From the NCBI GenBank assembly GCA_002311645.1, contig DBYW01000040.1, positions 26,659-45,421 on the forward strand: 18,763 nt of DNA, in the 5' to 3' direction. The stretch is from Bacteroidales bacterium UBA1176 (GTDB taxonomy: Bacteria > Bacteroidota > Bacteroidia > Bacteroidales > WCHB1-69). This document shows, one piece after another, positions 7,474 through 15,734 of the stretch (its first letter is position 1; each line of letters opens with the position of its first letter). Under the pieces are notes generated by a model. That model was given only the letters and a program-made list of their open reading frames with translations, did not search any database and had not been told where the DNA came from. A program made the translations under genes and the position numbers.

Positions 7474-8193
7474 ATGCTGATAGAACTGAAAAACATCCAC
7501 AAGACATACGACAACGGGCAGCCGTTGCATGTGCTGAAGGGCATTGACCTCAGCATTGACAATGGTGAGTTTGTCTCAATCATGGGCTCTTCCGGGTCGG
7601 GAAAGTCCACGTTGCTTAACATCTTGGGCATTCTCGACAACTACGACGAGGGCGAGTATCATCTCGACGGCCATCTCATCAAAGGGTTGAAGGAGCGGGA
7701 GGCAGCGGACTATCGCAACCGCACCATAGGGTTTGTTTTTCAATCCTTCAACCTGATACCTTTCAAGACGGCGGTGGAGAATGTGGAGTTGCCCTTGTTC
7801 TATCAGGGTGTGTCGCGCGCAAAGCGTCGCGAGGCGGCCATGCAGCTGCTCGACAAACTCGGATTGGTTGGTTGGGCAAAGCACTATCCCAACGAGATGT
7901 CGGGTGGCCAGAAACAGCGCGTTGCCATCGCGCGGGCACTCATCACCCATCCGCGCATCATCCTTGCCGACGAGCCCACCGGCGCCCTCGACTCCAAGAC
8001 CTCCGTTGAGGTGATGGACCTCCTCGGCCAACTCAACCGCGAAGAGAAAGTCACCATCATCGTGGTCACCCACGAGAGCGGCGTGGCCAACTGCGCCAAC
8101 AAGATTGTCCACATCAAGGACGGTCTCATCGGTGAAATCGAACTCAACAGCCAACACCACGCCTCAACATTCGATAAAAACAACATCAAATAA
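7474..8193 (+). CDS. MacB/LolD-type ABC ATPase
   Basis: This 239-residue ATPase should drive the two FtsX-like permeases that follow. Motifs (numbered from the ATG at 7474): Walker A GSSGSGKST (38-46), signature MSGGQKQR (142-149), Walker B ILADEPTGALD with Asp166 and Glu167, and switch His200 in VVTHE. ADEPTGALD is characteristic of the MacB/LolD/FtsE group, in which ATP hydrolysis moves a periplasmic domain instead of opening a membrane channel. I chose the ATG at 7474 because MLIELKNIHKTY is the standard family N-terminus; a TTG at 7435 would add 13 unrelated residues. The next gene is 27 nt downstream. No Shine-Dalgarno sequence is present. Confidence 0.95.
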   Translation: MLIELKNIHKTYDNGQPLHVLKGIDLSIDNGEFVSIMGSSGSGKSTLLNILGILDNYDEGEYHLDGHLIKGLKEREAADYRNRTIGFVFQSFNLIPFKTAVENVELPLFYQGVSRAKRREAAMQLLDKLGLVGWAKHYPNEMSGGQKQRVAIARALITHPRIILADEPTGALDSKTSVEVMDLLGQLNREEKVTIIVVTHESGVANCANKIVHIKDGLIGEIELNSQHHASTFDKNNIK

Positions 8194-8220
8194 CGCACTA
8201 TTCGACAACAAGTACTCCCT

Positions 8221-9495
8221 ATGCACGATCTTTTCACCGAAATATGGTCTTCCGTACGCCGTAACAAACTGCGCACCATCCTGACGGGATTGGCCGTGTC
8301 GTGGGGTATTTTCATCATTATCCTGTTGTTGGGGGCGGGCAATGGCCTGATGAACGCCTTTATGAAGCAATCGCACGATTTTGCCACCAATACTATGGAA
8401 CTGTACGGCGGTTTGACGACCAAACCCTACGACGGGTTGCAACAGGGCCGCTGGGTGCCGCTGACCGAGCAGGATGTCAAAATCCTTCAGGGCCCGCTCT
8501 TCTCTGATCATATCGACGAGGTCTCCGCTTCCGTTGCCGATGGCAACAATAAATTGATAGAAGGCACACGAACTTACACAGTGACATTGTATGGTGTTTA
8601 TCCTGCCAACAAGGATATGAACGGGGAGAAGATTTTGGCGGGCCGCTACATCAATGAGAACGACCTCAGCCAACGTCGCAAGGTGGCCGTCATCTCTGAT
8701 GTGCAGGCCGAGGACTTGATGGGCGGGCGCGACAACTATAAAGCCATATTGGGACGGGCCATCACCGTGGATGACCAAGTGTTCACGGTGGTGGGCGTGC
8801 GCCGCAGCGACCGGCAGTGGCGTGACACGCGCATCCACGTGCCCTTTTCAACCTACAAACTGATATTCGCCTACGATGACCTCGTGAACAAGATCACGTT
8901 TACCTTCCACGGCCTTCGCACCCAGAAGGAGAACGAGGCCTTTGAAAAGCGTGTGCGGGCGGTCTTGAACCGGGCGCACCGTGCCGCCCCCGACGACGAG
9001 GGAGCACTCTATGTCTGGAACCGCTTCACGCAGAATATGCAGATGAACCGGGGCACCGACATTCTGACCAAAGCGCTTTGGGTGGTGGGCATCTTCACGC
9101 TCTTGGGCGGCATTGTCGGCGTTTCCAACATTATGCTCATCACCGTCAAGGAGCGTACCCACGAGTTTGGCATCCGCAAGGCCATCGGGGCCAAGCCCAA
9201 GGACATCACCAAGCTGATCTTGGCGGAAAGTGTCGCCATAACGGCGCTGTTCGGCCTCTTCGGCATGTTACTCGGCCTGGGGGCCTGCGAGGTGATGAAC
9301 GCCACCATTGGCAGCACCTCCATGGACATTTTCGGGGAGTCTGTCAAACTGCTTGACAACCCCCGTGTGGGATGGGGCGTGGCCATTGAAGCCACCATCG
9401 TCCTGATCGTCGCCGGTACCATCGCGGGCCTCTCACCTGCTATGAAGGCCGCCAAAGTCAGACCTATTGAAGCATTGCGGGAGGGCAAGGGATGA
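8221..9495 (+). CDS. MacB-like ABC permease, first of two
   Basis: This 424-residue permease has the MacB layout: one membrane helix near the N-terminus (about 20-42), a large periplasmic domain (about 45-280), then three helices (about 285-310, 338-358 and 385-410). The conserved FtsX-family loop after the second helix reads ERTHEFGIRKAIGAKPKDI, the site that contacts the ATPase. The ATPase is a separate gene rather than fused, as is usual in Bacteroidota. It probably pairs with the permease encoded next, overlapping by 4 nt, to form a heterodimer. MacB-type pumps move substrates from the periplasm through MacA and TolC; the substrate here (peptide, lipid, antibiotic or siderophore) cannot be told from sequence. 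Confidence 0.93.
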   Translation: MHDLFTEIWSSVRRNKLRTILTGLAVSWGIFIIILLLGAGNGLMNAFMKQSHDFATNTMELYGGLTTKPYDGLQQGRWVPLTEQDVKILQGPLFSDHIDEVSASVADGNNKLIEGTRTYTVTLYGVYPANKDMNGEKILAGRYINENDLSQRRKVAVISDVQAEDLMGGRDNYKAILGRAITVDDQVFTVVGVRRSDRQWRDTRIHVPFSTYKLIFAYDDLVNKITFTFHGLRTQKENEAFEKRVRAVLNRAHRAAPDDEGALYVWNRFTQNMQMNRGTDILTKALWVVGIFTLLGGIVGVSNIMLITVKERTHEFGIRKAIGAKPKDITKLILAESVAITALFGLFGMLLGLGACEVMNATIGSTSMDIFGESVKLLDNPRVGWGVAIEATIVLIVAGTIAGLSPAMKAAKVRPIEALREGKG

Positions 9496-10730
9496 GACTG
9501 GATATTGACTTTTTCCAAGAGATTACTGATTCGCTGACGCGCAACAAGCGGCGCAGTCTCCTCACGGGCTTCGGCATCTTCTGGGGCCTCTTTATGCTGC
9601 TCTTCCTGGTGGGCGGCGGCAAAGGCGTGAAGGGGATGCTGGAACAGAACTTCGAGGGCTTCGCCACCAATTCCATGATTGTCTATGCCGACCGCACAAC
9701 CAAGCCCTACAAGGGTTTCCAGGAGGGTCGCGACATTGTGTTGACGACCAAGGACGTGCAGCGGCTCAAGTCGATGATACCGGAGTTGGCAACGGTCACG
9801 CCGGAAGTGTCCAGGTGGGGCCAGACCGCCACGGTCGGTTCCCGAACGGCGAACTGTCAGGTTAGCGGGCGTGAAGCCGTGTATGCGCAGATACAAACCC
9901 CCGACATACGGTATGGCCGTTACATCACCGAAGAGGATGTGCGGCAGGAACGCAAAGTCTGCGTCATCGGCAAGCGTATCTATCAGCAACTCTTCCCCGG
10001 CGGAGGCAATCCCTGTGGGCAATTCATCCAGATCGGTGACATCTTCTTCCAGATTGTGGGCGTGGACTACTGCGTTTCCAACATCAACATCACGGGCAAC
10101 GCCCAGGACAACGTTTGCGTGCCCATCACGGTAACACAGAGGCTCTACAATTTCGGCGATGAGGTTGAATTGATATACATGGTCGGAAAAAAAGGTGTTA
10201 AGATGGTTACGCTGGAAAAGCGCCTTCGCAGCATTCTGGCACGCGAGCATCTCTTCGACCCTACCGACGACGATGCTCTGGAAATCTTCAACAGCGAGCA
10301 GATTTTCAACATCGTGGACACGCTGTTTCGCGGACTGAACTTCTTCATTTGGCTCATCGGCATCGGCACGTTGCTGGCCGGCTCCATTGGGGTGAGCAAC
10401 ATTATGATGGTCACTGTGCGTGAGCGCACCACGGAAATCGGCATCCGACGGGCCATCGGCGCCACGCCCCGCGACATCCTCGTCCAAATCATGATGGAGA
10501 GCAGCGCCTTGACGCTGACCGCCGGCACTTTTGGCATTGTCTTTTCCGTCTTTGTGCTGAACATCTTTGAAAAGATCAATATGCAGGATATGCACCCCTC
10601 GTTCCAAATCAGTTTCACCACCGCCATCCTTGTAGAGCTGCTTCTGGTGCTGCTCGGCGTGCTCGCCGGACTGCCCCCGGCCCTGCGCGCTATGCGCATC
10701 AAGCCTGTGGATGCTATGAGGGATGAGTGA
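9492..10730 (+). CDS. MacB-like ABC permease, second of two
   Basis: This 412-residue protein has the same architecture as the preceding gene: helix 1 near 22-44, a periplasmic domain, then helices near 284-308, 340-362 and 375-398. The coupling loop reads ERTTEIGIRRAIGATPRDI. It is clearly a paralogue of its neighbour: the N-terminal LLTGFGIFWGLFM compares with ILTGLAVSWGIFI and the SIGVSNIMMVTVRERT block is shared. The two still differ throughout, so this is an old duplication with specialised halves. The ATG overlaps the previous stop as ATGA, so translation is probably coupled and the two made in equal amounts. A heterodimeric pump is the simplest reading. Confidence 0.93.
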   Translation: MRLDIDFFQEITDSLTRNKRRSLLTGFGIFWGLFMLLFLVGGGKGVKGMLEQNFEGFATNSMIVYADRTTKPYKGFQEGRDIVLTTKDVQRLKSMIPELATVTPEVSRWGQTATVGSRTANCQVSGREAVYAQIQTPDIRYGRYITEEDVRQERKVCVIGKRIYQQLFPGGGNPCGQFIQIGDIFFQIVGVDYCVSNINITGNAQDNVCVPITVTQRLYNFGDEVELIYMVGKKGVKMVTLEKRLRSILAREHLFDPTDDDALEIFNSEQIFNIVDTLFRGLNFFIWLIGIGTLLAGSIGVSNIMMVTVRERTTEIGIRRAIGATPRDILVQIMMESSALTLTAGTFGIVFSVFVLNIFEKINMQDMHPSFQISFTTAILVELLLVLLGVLAGLPPALRAMRIKPVDAMRDE

Positions 10731-10733
10731 GTT

Positions 10734-10757
10734 GCTAAAATACTAAAATATTAAATT
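10734..10757. repeat. Degenerate 8-bp tandem tract
   Basis: Three octamers in register: gctaaaat, actaaaat, attaaatt, with a weaker fourth, gttacttt, after them. The tract begins three bases after the second permease gene stops and lies in the 99-nt gap before the membrane fusion protein gene. It belongs with the other 7/8-bp tracts in this window. I see no clear full-consensus promoter in the gap. Confidence 0.45.
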
Positions 10758-10829
10758 GTTACTTTGTAGTCGGATTCAGAAGAGAAAAGGTTAAGAGTTT
10801 GGAAGTGAATGAAATAAAACATCTATATT

Positions 10830-11924
10830 ATGAAAAAGATTTTGAAATACATCGTTTTCGCCTTGATTGCCATTGTTTTTATCGGCACGTTCATGTTTCT
10901 TTTCAAAAAATCGAAGCCTGAAAAGGAGAAGTTCGAGGAAATCGAGGTGGTTACCCGGGATATTGAGCGCACGTCGTTGATTACGGGCAAAATCGGGCCG
11001 CGGGACGAAGTGGCCGTCAAGCCGCAGATCAACGGTATCATCTCCGAACTCTACAAGGAGGCGGGGCAGGAGGTGAAGGCGAACGATGTCATCGCGAAGC
11101 TGAAAGTCATCCCCGACATGGGGCAGCTCAGCGCGGCGCAGAGCCGCCTGCGCTTGGCCGAGATCAACCTCAAGCAGGTCAAGACCAACTACGAGCGCGA
11201 GAAAGGGCTACACGACCAGCATCTCATCAGCGACGAAGAGTATGAGAACGCATTGCAGCTCTACAACCAGGCGCGTGAGGAGCGCAGCGCCGCCCAAGAG
11301 GCATTGGAAGTGGTGCGCGACGGTGTCTCCTCCTCCAACTCAAAGTCCTCCTCCACGTTAGTGCGCGCCACCATCTCCGGGCTTATCCTCGACGTGCCCG
11401 TCAAGGTGGGCAACTCCGTCATCCAGGCCAACACCTTCAACGACGGCACCACCGTGGCCACCATCGCCAACATGAACGACCTCATCTTCATGGGCAAGGT
11501 GGACGAAACCTCCGTGGGAAGCCTGAAAGAGGGCATGCCTGTGACCATCACCATCGGGGCGTTGCAGGACTACACCTTTGACGCCACCCTCGAATATGTC
11601 GCGCCCAAAGCCGTGGAGAGCAACGGCGCCAACCAGTTCGAAATTCGTGCGGCAGTGAAGGCCTCCAGCGACAAGACCATCCGCTCCGGCTACAGCGCGA
11701 ACGCCCGCATCGTGCTACAACGCGTCGAAGACGCACTCTCCGTCCCTGAAAGTGCCTTGGAGTACGAGGGCGACGACACCTTTGTCTATGTCAAGACCGG
11801 CGAAGAGGGCAACTATGAACGCCGCAAGGTGACTACCGGCCTCAGCGACGGCCTCAACATCGAAATCAAAGAGGGCCTCAAGAAAGGCGAAAAGGTGAGG
11901 GGAAACAAAATTATAAACAATTAA
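10830..11924 (+). CDS. Membrane fusion protein of a MacAB-type exporter (MacA-like)
   Basis: This 364-residue HlyD/MacA-family adaptor bridges the inner-membrane permeases and the TolC-like channel across the periplasm. An N-terminal membrane anchor (about 6-26) is followed by a biotinyl-lipoyl half (VKPQINGIISELYKEAGQEV, about 58-77) and a helical hairpin (about 97-167) rich in Leu, Glu and Gln. A second lipoyl half (ATISGLILDVPVKVGNSV) and beta-barrel and membrane-proximal domains complete it. There is no lipobox Cys, so it is anchored by the helix, not as a lipoprotein. It lies 99 nt after the permeases and 99 nt before the outer-membrane channel gene, both gaps holding short tandem tracts. 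No Shine-Dalgarno sequence is present. Confidence 0.93.
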   Translation: MKKILKYIVFALIAIVFIGTFMFLFKKSKPEKEKFEEIEVVTRDIERTSLITGKIGPRDEVAVKPQINGIISELYKEAGQEVKANDVIAKLKVIPDMGQLSAAQSRLRLAEINLKQVKTNYEREKGLHDQHLISDEEYENALQLYNQAREERSAAQEALEVVRDGVSSSNSKSSSTLVRATISGLILDVPVKVGNSVIQANTFNDGTTVATIANMNDLIFMGKVDETSVGSLKEGMPVTITIGALQDYTFDATLEYVAPKAVESNGANQFEIRAAVKASSDKTIRSGYSANARIVLQRVEDALSVPESALEYEGDDTFVYVKTGEEGNYERRKVTTGLSDGLNIEIKEGLKKGEKVRGNKIINN

Positions 11925-11926
11925 AT

Positions 11927-12016
11927 TATGAAATTATTAAACTATGAAATTATGATGTTCTGTATAAACATAACCTAATAATTTAATAGTTTAATATCTT
12001 AATAACTTAATAATAA
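11927..12016. repeat. Low-complexity gap with 8-bp tandem tract
   Basis: The gap between the fusion-protein and channel genes is almost entirely repetitive. TATGAAATTAT occurs twice, 16 bp apart (11927-11937 and 11943-11953). From 11977 to 12016 the DNA reads as five octamers of the form AATAnnnn: aataattt, aatagttt, aatatctt, aataactt, aataataa; 11969-11976 (cataacct) is a weaker sixth. No TAnnTTTG promoter is visible, so the channel gene is probably read from upstream. Confidence 0.6.
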
Positions 12017-12023
12017 AAAAGTT

Positions 12024-13334
12024 ATGCGCAAGATAATACTGTTCTTAATGATATTTCTCCCATTCTTTGCTGTGGCTCAAGAGGGGGTGTGGACGCTGAA
12101 CCGGTGCATACAATATGCTTTGGACCACAATCTTAGTGTGAAACAAGGCGACCTGAATGTGCAGCAACAGCAGGTGAACTTGAGTACGGCGCGCAATGCC
12201 GTATGGCCGGCTGTCAGCGCGAATGCCACGCAGAGTCTGTCATTCGGACGCGGTCTTTCGGAGGACAACACGTATGTGAGTTCCAACACAGCGAACACCT
12301 CTTTCGGGTTGGGTGCTAATGTAGATCTCTTCACGGGTTTGCGCACAAAAAGCCGCATTGACATGGGCAAGCTCAATGTGGAGGCAGCCACTGCCGACTT
12401 GGAGCGGGCACGTCATGATGTGCGCGTTGCGGTGACGCAGGCTTACGTGCAGGTGCTCTACAATATGCGCATCCACGAGGTGGCCTTGGCGCAAATTGCG
12501 ATCGACTCGGTGCAAGTGGCGCGCATGGAGGCGTTGGCCCAAGCCGGGCGAGCGAGTTCAAGCGAGGTGTATGCGCAGCGTTCAGCCTTGGCACAAAGTC
12601 GTCTTGCCTGTACACAGGCCGCCAACAACTTGAAATTGTCGCTGTTGGATTTGAGCCAGTTGTTGGAATTGCCTTCTCCTGATGGCTTTGCTGTGATGAT
12701 GCCGGAGACGTCCTCCATAGAGGATGTGGCCATCCCTGCCGCAGAGGCGGTCTATGCCGACGCGTTGCGCACCATGCCTTCGGTGCGGGCGGAATCCTTG
12801 CGGGTGGATGTCGCAAAGAAGAACATCACGCTGGCTCAAAGCGGCTGGTATCCGTCTTTATCACTGAGCGGCGGCCTTTCCACCGACTACTATGCCTTGT
12901 TGGGTCATACTGGCCGTGGTTTTGGTGAACAGCTCAGGAACAACTTCAGCCCATACGTGGGTGTATCCCTCAATGTGCCCATCTTTGACCGGCTGGCCAC
13001 GCGCGATAACGTGCGCATCGCCCGCCTGCAGCAGAGTGCGCAGGAATTGCAGCTCGAAAGCGTCAAGAAATCGTTATATAAAGAGGTACAGCAGGCCTAT
13101 TATGGTGCCGTGGCCGCACGCGACAAGTACGTGAGCAGTCGGGCCGCTGAGGAGAGCGCCCGTGAGGCCTTCAATGTGGTTACGGCCCGATACGAGAACG
13201 GCAAGGCTAACATTACCGAGTTCAACGAGGCCAAACAGAACTATATGCAGTCCTCTTCCAACTGTGCGCAGGCACAATATGAATTTATGTTTTACCTGAA
13301 ATTGATAGAATTATACAGGACAAATGTGCAATAG
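12024..13334 (+). CDS. TolC-family outer-membrane efflux protein
   Basis: This 436-residue precursor has a signal peptide (about 1-19, ending AVAQ) and the start WTLNRCIQYALDHNLSVKQ typical of the OEP/TolC family. Two long repeats of coiled helices and short beta segments follow; the second repeat contains the family pattern SGWYPSLSLSGGLS and the late YENGKANITEFNEAKQNYMQS helix. It should form the trimeric outer-membrane duct for the ABC exporter encoded just upstream, completing a five-gene ATPase, permease, permease, adaptor and channel set. Length is usual for the Bacteroidota members. The gene ends 49 nt before the end of the convergent der gene. Confidence 0.94.
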   Translation: MRKIILFLMIFLPFFAVAQEGVWTLNRCIQYALDHNLSVKQGDLNVQQQQVNLSTARNAVWPAVSANATQSLSFGRGLSEDNTYVSSNTANTSFGLGANVDLFTGLRTKSRIDMGKLNVEAATADLERARHDVRVAVTQAYVQVLYNMRIHEVALAQIAIDSVQVARMEALAQAGRASSSEVYAQRSALAQSRLACTQAANNLKLSLLDLSQLLELPSPDGFAVMMPETSSIEDVAIPAAEAVYADALRTMPSVRAESLRVDVAKKNITLAQSGWYPSLSLSGGLSTDYYALLGHTGRGFGEQLRNNFSPYVGVSLNVPIFDRLATRDNVRIARLQQSAQELQLESVKKSLYKEVQQAYYGAVAARDKYVSSRAAEESAREAFNVVTARYENGKANITEFNEAKQNYMQSSSNCAQAQYEFMFYLKLIELYRTNVQ

Positions 13335-13383
13335 AGGGACCCCGTCTCGAAGATCTATGCAGCCGCCGGCGAATTGCTGACGT

Positions 13384-14688
13384 CTATTTTTTCCTGAAAA
13401 AAATCTCCATTGGCACGCCGCTGAAGTCCCAGTTCTTGCGGATCTGGTTTTCCAAGAAACGCTTGTAGGAGTCGACGACGTATTGCGGCAGATTGCAGAA
13501 GAAGGCGAATGCGGGGTAGGCGAGAGGCAGTTGGGTAACGTACTTGATGCGGATGACCTTGTCCTTGTTCATCGGGGGCGGCGTGTTCTGGATAATCGGC
13601 AACATCACATCATTCAGCTCTGACGTGGAAATCTTCCGCGTGCGGTTCTGATAGACCTGCACGGCTGTTTCCAGCACTTTGTAGATGCGTTGTTTCTCAA
13701 GGACGGAGGTGAAGATGATGGGCACGTCGTTGAACGGGGCGATGCGCCCCTTGATGAGATCTTCGTACTGCTTGTGTGTATGATTGTCTTTTTCAACAAG
13801 ATCCCATTTGTTGAGCACTAACACAACACCCTTGTGGTTGCGGGCGGCAAGACCGAAGATGTTGAGGTCTTGTTGGTCGAAGCCTTGCGAGGCGTCGGCC
13901 ATGACAATGCAGACATCCGAGTTTTCGATGGAGCGCACCGCACGCATCACGGAGTAGAACTCCAAATCTTCCTCCACCTTGCTCTTTTTGCGCAGACCAG
14001 CCGTGTCGATGAGGTAGAAATCGAAGCCGAAACTGCGGTAGCGGGTGAAGATGGTGTCGCGGGTGGTGCCGGCTAACGGGGTGACGATATGGCGGTCCTC
14101 ACCTAAGAAGGCGTTGATGATGGAGGACTTGCCCACGTTCGGCTTGCCCACGATGGCGATACGGGGCAGGTCGTCGGGCGCGTGCTCCACATCTTTGGAG
14201 AAATGCTTCACCACCTCATCAAGCAGTTCGCCGGTGCCGCCGCCGGAGGCCGCCGAGATGGGGAACACCTGCTCCACGCCGAGGGCGTAGAACTCTGCAT
14301 AGTCCAAATAGTTGCTGGGACTGTCGATCTTGTTGACCGCCAGATAGTAGGGCTTCTTGGAGCGGCGCAGGATCTGGGCCACCTCCTCGTCCAACGGGGT
14401 GAGACCCTCGCGTCCGTCCACCATGAATACAATCACATCGGACTCCTCGATGGCGAGCTGCGCCTGCTTGCGGATCTCGGATTCGAAAATGTCGTCGGAG
14501 CCGACCACATAGCCGCCCGTGTCAATGACCGAGAATTCGTAACCGTTCCAGTCGGACTTGCCATAGTGACGGTCGCGCGTGACGCCTGCCACGGAGTCCA
14601 CAATGGCTTCCCGCGCCTTGATCAAGCGGTTAAACAAGGTTGACTTGCCCACATTGGGCCTTCCAATCAGCGATAATATATTGGACAT
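13384..14688 (-). CDS. der: Ribosome-associated GTPase Der (EngA)
   Basis: Der is an essential GTPase needed for assembly of the 50S ribosomal subunit. The 434-residue protein has its two tandem G domains: the first with GRPNVGKST (9-17), DTGG (56-59) and NKID (119-122), the second with GKPNVGKSS (181-189), DTAGLRKKSK (from 228) and NKWD (near 297). The C-terminal KH-like domain (IRIKYVTQLPLAYPAFAFF onward) ends in a basic tail, FFRKK. Length and motifs are standard. On the minus strand it lies 31 nt after yicC and is presumably co-transcribed from the yicC promoter. It converges with the exporter operon. Confidence 0.97.
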   Translation of the reverse strand: MSNILSLIGRPNVGKSTLFNRLIKAREAIVDSVAGVTRDRHYGKSDWNGYEFSVIDTGGYVVGSDDIFESEIRKQAQLAIEESDVIVFMVDGREGLTPLDEEVAQILRRSKKPYYLAVNKIDSPSNYLDYAEFYALGVEQVFPISAASGGGTGELLDEVVKHFSKDVEHAPDDLPRIAIVGKPNVGKSSIINAFLGEDRHIVTPLAGTTRDTIFTRYRSFGFDFYLIDTAGLRKKSKVEEDLEFYSVMRAVRSIENSDVCIVMADASQGFDQQDLNIFGLAARNHKGVVLVLNKWDLVEKDNHTHKQYEDLIKGRIAPFNDVPIIFTSVLEKQRIYKVLETAVQVYQNRTRKISTSELNDVMLPIIQNTPPPMNKDKVIRIKYVTQLPLAYPAFAFFCNLPQYVVDSYKRFLENQIRKNWDFSGVPMEIFFRKK

Positions 14689-14690
14689 TT

Positions 14691-14722
14691 CTTAATTTCT
14701 TAACTTCTTAATTTCTTAACTA
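14691..14722. repeat. 8-bp tandem tract between yicC and der
   Basis: Four octamers in perfect register: cttaattt, cttaactt, cttaattt, cttaacta. The last one runs into the yicC stop codon (reverse complement of cta at 14720-14722), and the first begins two bases upstream of the der ATG. The tract fills the entire intergenic gap. It shares the CTTAA core with the tract near 11993-12008. Confidence 0.7.
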
Positions 14723-15592
14723 TAAAATATTGGCCAGCTGTTCCTTGAGCTTCTCCAGTTCGTCTTTCATCCGGACGACAATCTGCTGGATGTTGAAGTC
14801 GTTGCTTTTGGAGCCGAGGGTGTTGATTTCACGGCCGCATTCCTGCACGATGAATCCTAATTTCTTGCCGTTGGCTTGAGGCTCTTCCATGGTTTCGAGG
14901 AAATAGTTGCAGTGTTTGCGCAGACGCACCTTTTCCTCAGTGATGTCGAGTTTTTCGATATAGTAGAAGATTTCCTGTTCGAGGCGGCTGGGGTCGTACT
15001 GGGTCTTGGTGGCCAATTCGGCGAGTGATTTCTCAAATTTGGCCCGAAGGTTTACAATGCGGTTTTCCTCAAAGGGGGTCACTTCGTCGATGGTGTCGCG
15101 GATGAGGCAGATGCGTTTCTCGAAGTCCTTGGCCAGCACGGCGCCTTCGGTGGCGCGGAAGTCGTTGACTTGTCGGCAGGCGTCGAGGATTGCGTTGCGG
15201 ACAGCCTTCCACAGCGTGTCGGAGAGTTCCTCTTGCGGGGTGGAGATGACATCGGGCATACGCAATGTCTGCAGGAAAATGTCGCTGTTCACCGGGTTGC
15301 CCAAAGCCAAGGAGAGTTGGGTCAGCGTTTCGTAGTACGACTTGGCGAGGGTCTCGTTGATGGAGACGGTCGTGGTGGCGTTGCGGTCGAGTGTGAGGAT
15401 GAAGTCGATCTTGCCACGCTCCAGTTCATGGGCGATAATGGCGCGGATTTCGTTTTCATTGTTACGGAACAGCGGTGCAATGCGCGTGTTCACATCGAGT
15501 TGCTTGCTGTTCAAGGTGCGCACTTCGACGGTGACGGACTTGCCTTCGGTCTCTATGGTGGTGCGACCGAAACCGGTCATGGATTTGATCAT
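14720..15592 (-). CDS. yicC: YicC/YloC-family endoribonuclease
   Basis: This 290-residue protein starts MIKSMTGFGR, the invariant N-terminus of the YicC/YloC family, and ends with its conserved C-terminal domain (LGFIVQECGREINTLGSKSND, then a helix ending LANIL). Family members in E. coli and B. subtilis are reported to be RNA endonucleases involved in RNA turnover. A longer frame begins at 15628, but the -7 box at 15618-15625 lies inside that extension, so the start at 15592 is preferred. Family genes are often beside gmk (guanylate kinase); here der follows instead and no gmk is in view. Confidence 0.94.
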   Translation of the reverse strand: MIKSMTGFGRTTIETEGKSVTVEVRTLNSKQLDVNTRIAPLFRNNENEIRAIIAHELERGKIDFILTLDRNATTTVSINETLAKSYYETLTQLSLALGNPVNSDIFLQTLRMPDVISTPQEELSDTLWKAVRNAILDACRQVNDFRATEGAVLAKDFEKRICLIRDTIDEVTPFEENRIVNLRAKFEKSLAELATKTQYDPSRLEQEIFYYIEKLDITEEKVRLRKHCNYFLETMEEPQANGKKLGFIVQECGREINTLGSKSNDFNIQQIVVRMKDELEKLKEQLANIL

Positions 15593-15617
15593 AGTGGGGC
15601 GGTTTTTAAAAAGCGTA

Positions 15618-15648
15618 CAAAGGTACATATTTTTTAAAATCGCACAGA
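15618..15648 (-). promoter_or_regulatory. Bacteroidota promoter of yicC-der
   Basis: On the minus strand TACCTTTG (15625-15618) is a perfect TAnnTTTG -7 box. A near-match to the -33 element, TCTG (15648-15645), lies 19 nt upstream of it, the usual spacing. Transcription would begin near 15611, about 19 nt before the yicC ATG at 15592. Confidence 0.7.
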
Positions 15649-15650
15649 TG

Positions 15651-15696
15651 AATAAAAATTACAAGCGAAAGCCATGGGCTTTGTTGATCTTGTAAT
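15651..15696 (-). terminator. Intrinsic terminator after the beta-helix gene
   Basis: On the minus strand an 8-bp outer stem (ATTACAAG 15696-15689 reversed against 15665-15658) encloses a 6-bp inner stem AAAGCC/GGCTTT with a 3-nt loop. The outer stem is followed directly by a T-rich run, TTTTATT. It begins 38 nt after the stop of the gene ending at 15735 and directly precedes the yicC promoter, so it should insulate the two units. Confidence 0.75.
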
Positions 15697-15734
15697 CTCA
15701 TTCACAAATAGTTATAAAGATGGGGGTCTGCGGC

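Noticed and set aside
9009..10607. A 532-codon open frame antisense to both MacB-like permeases
   Set aside because: Same reasoning: the sense strand holds two well-supported permeases and the antisense translation has no family features or start signals.
13335..13388. Possible terminator between the convergent channel and der genes
   Set aside because: A T-run follows on the plus strand, but the only stem ahead of it (CAGC/GCTG) is four pairs with a long loop, too weak to call.
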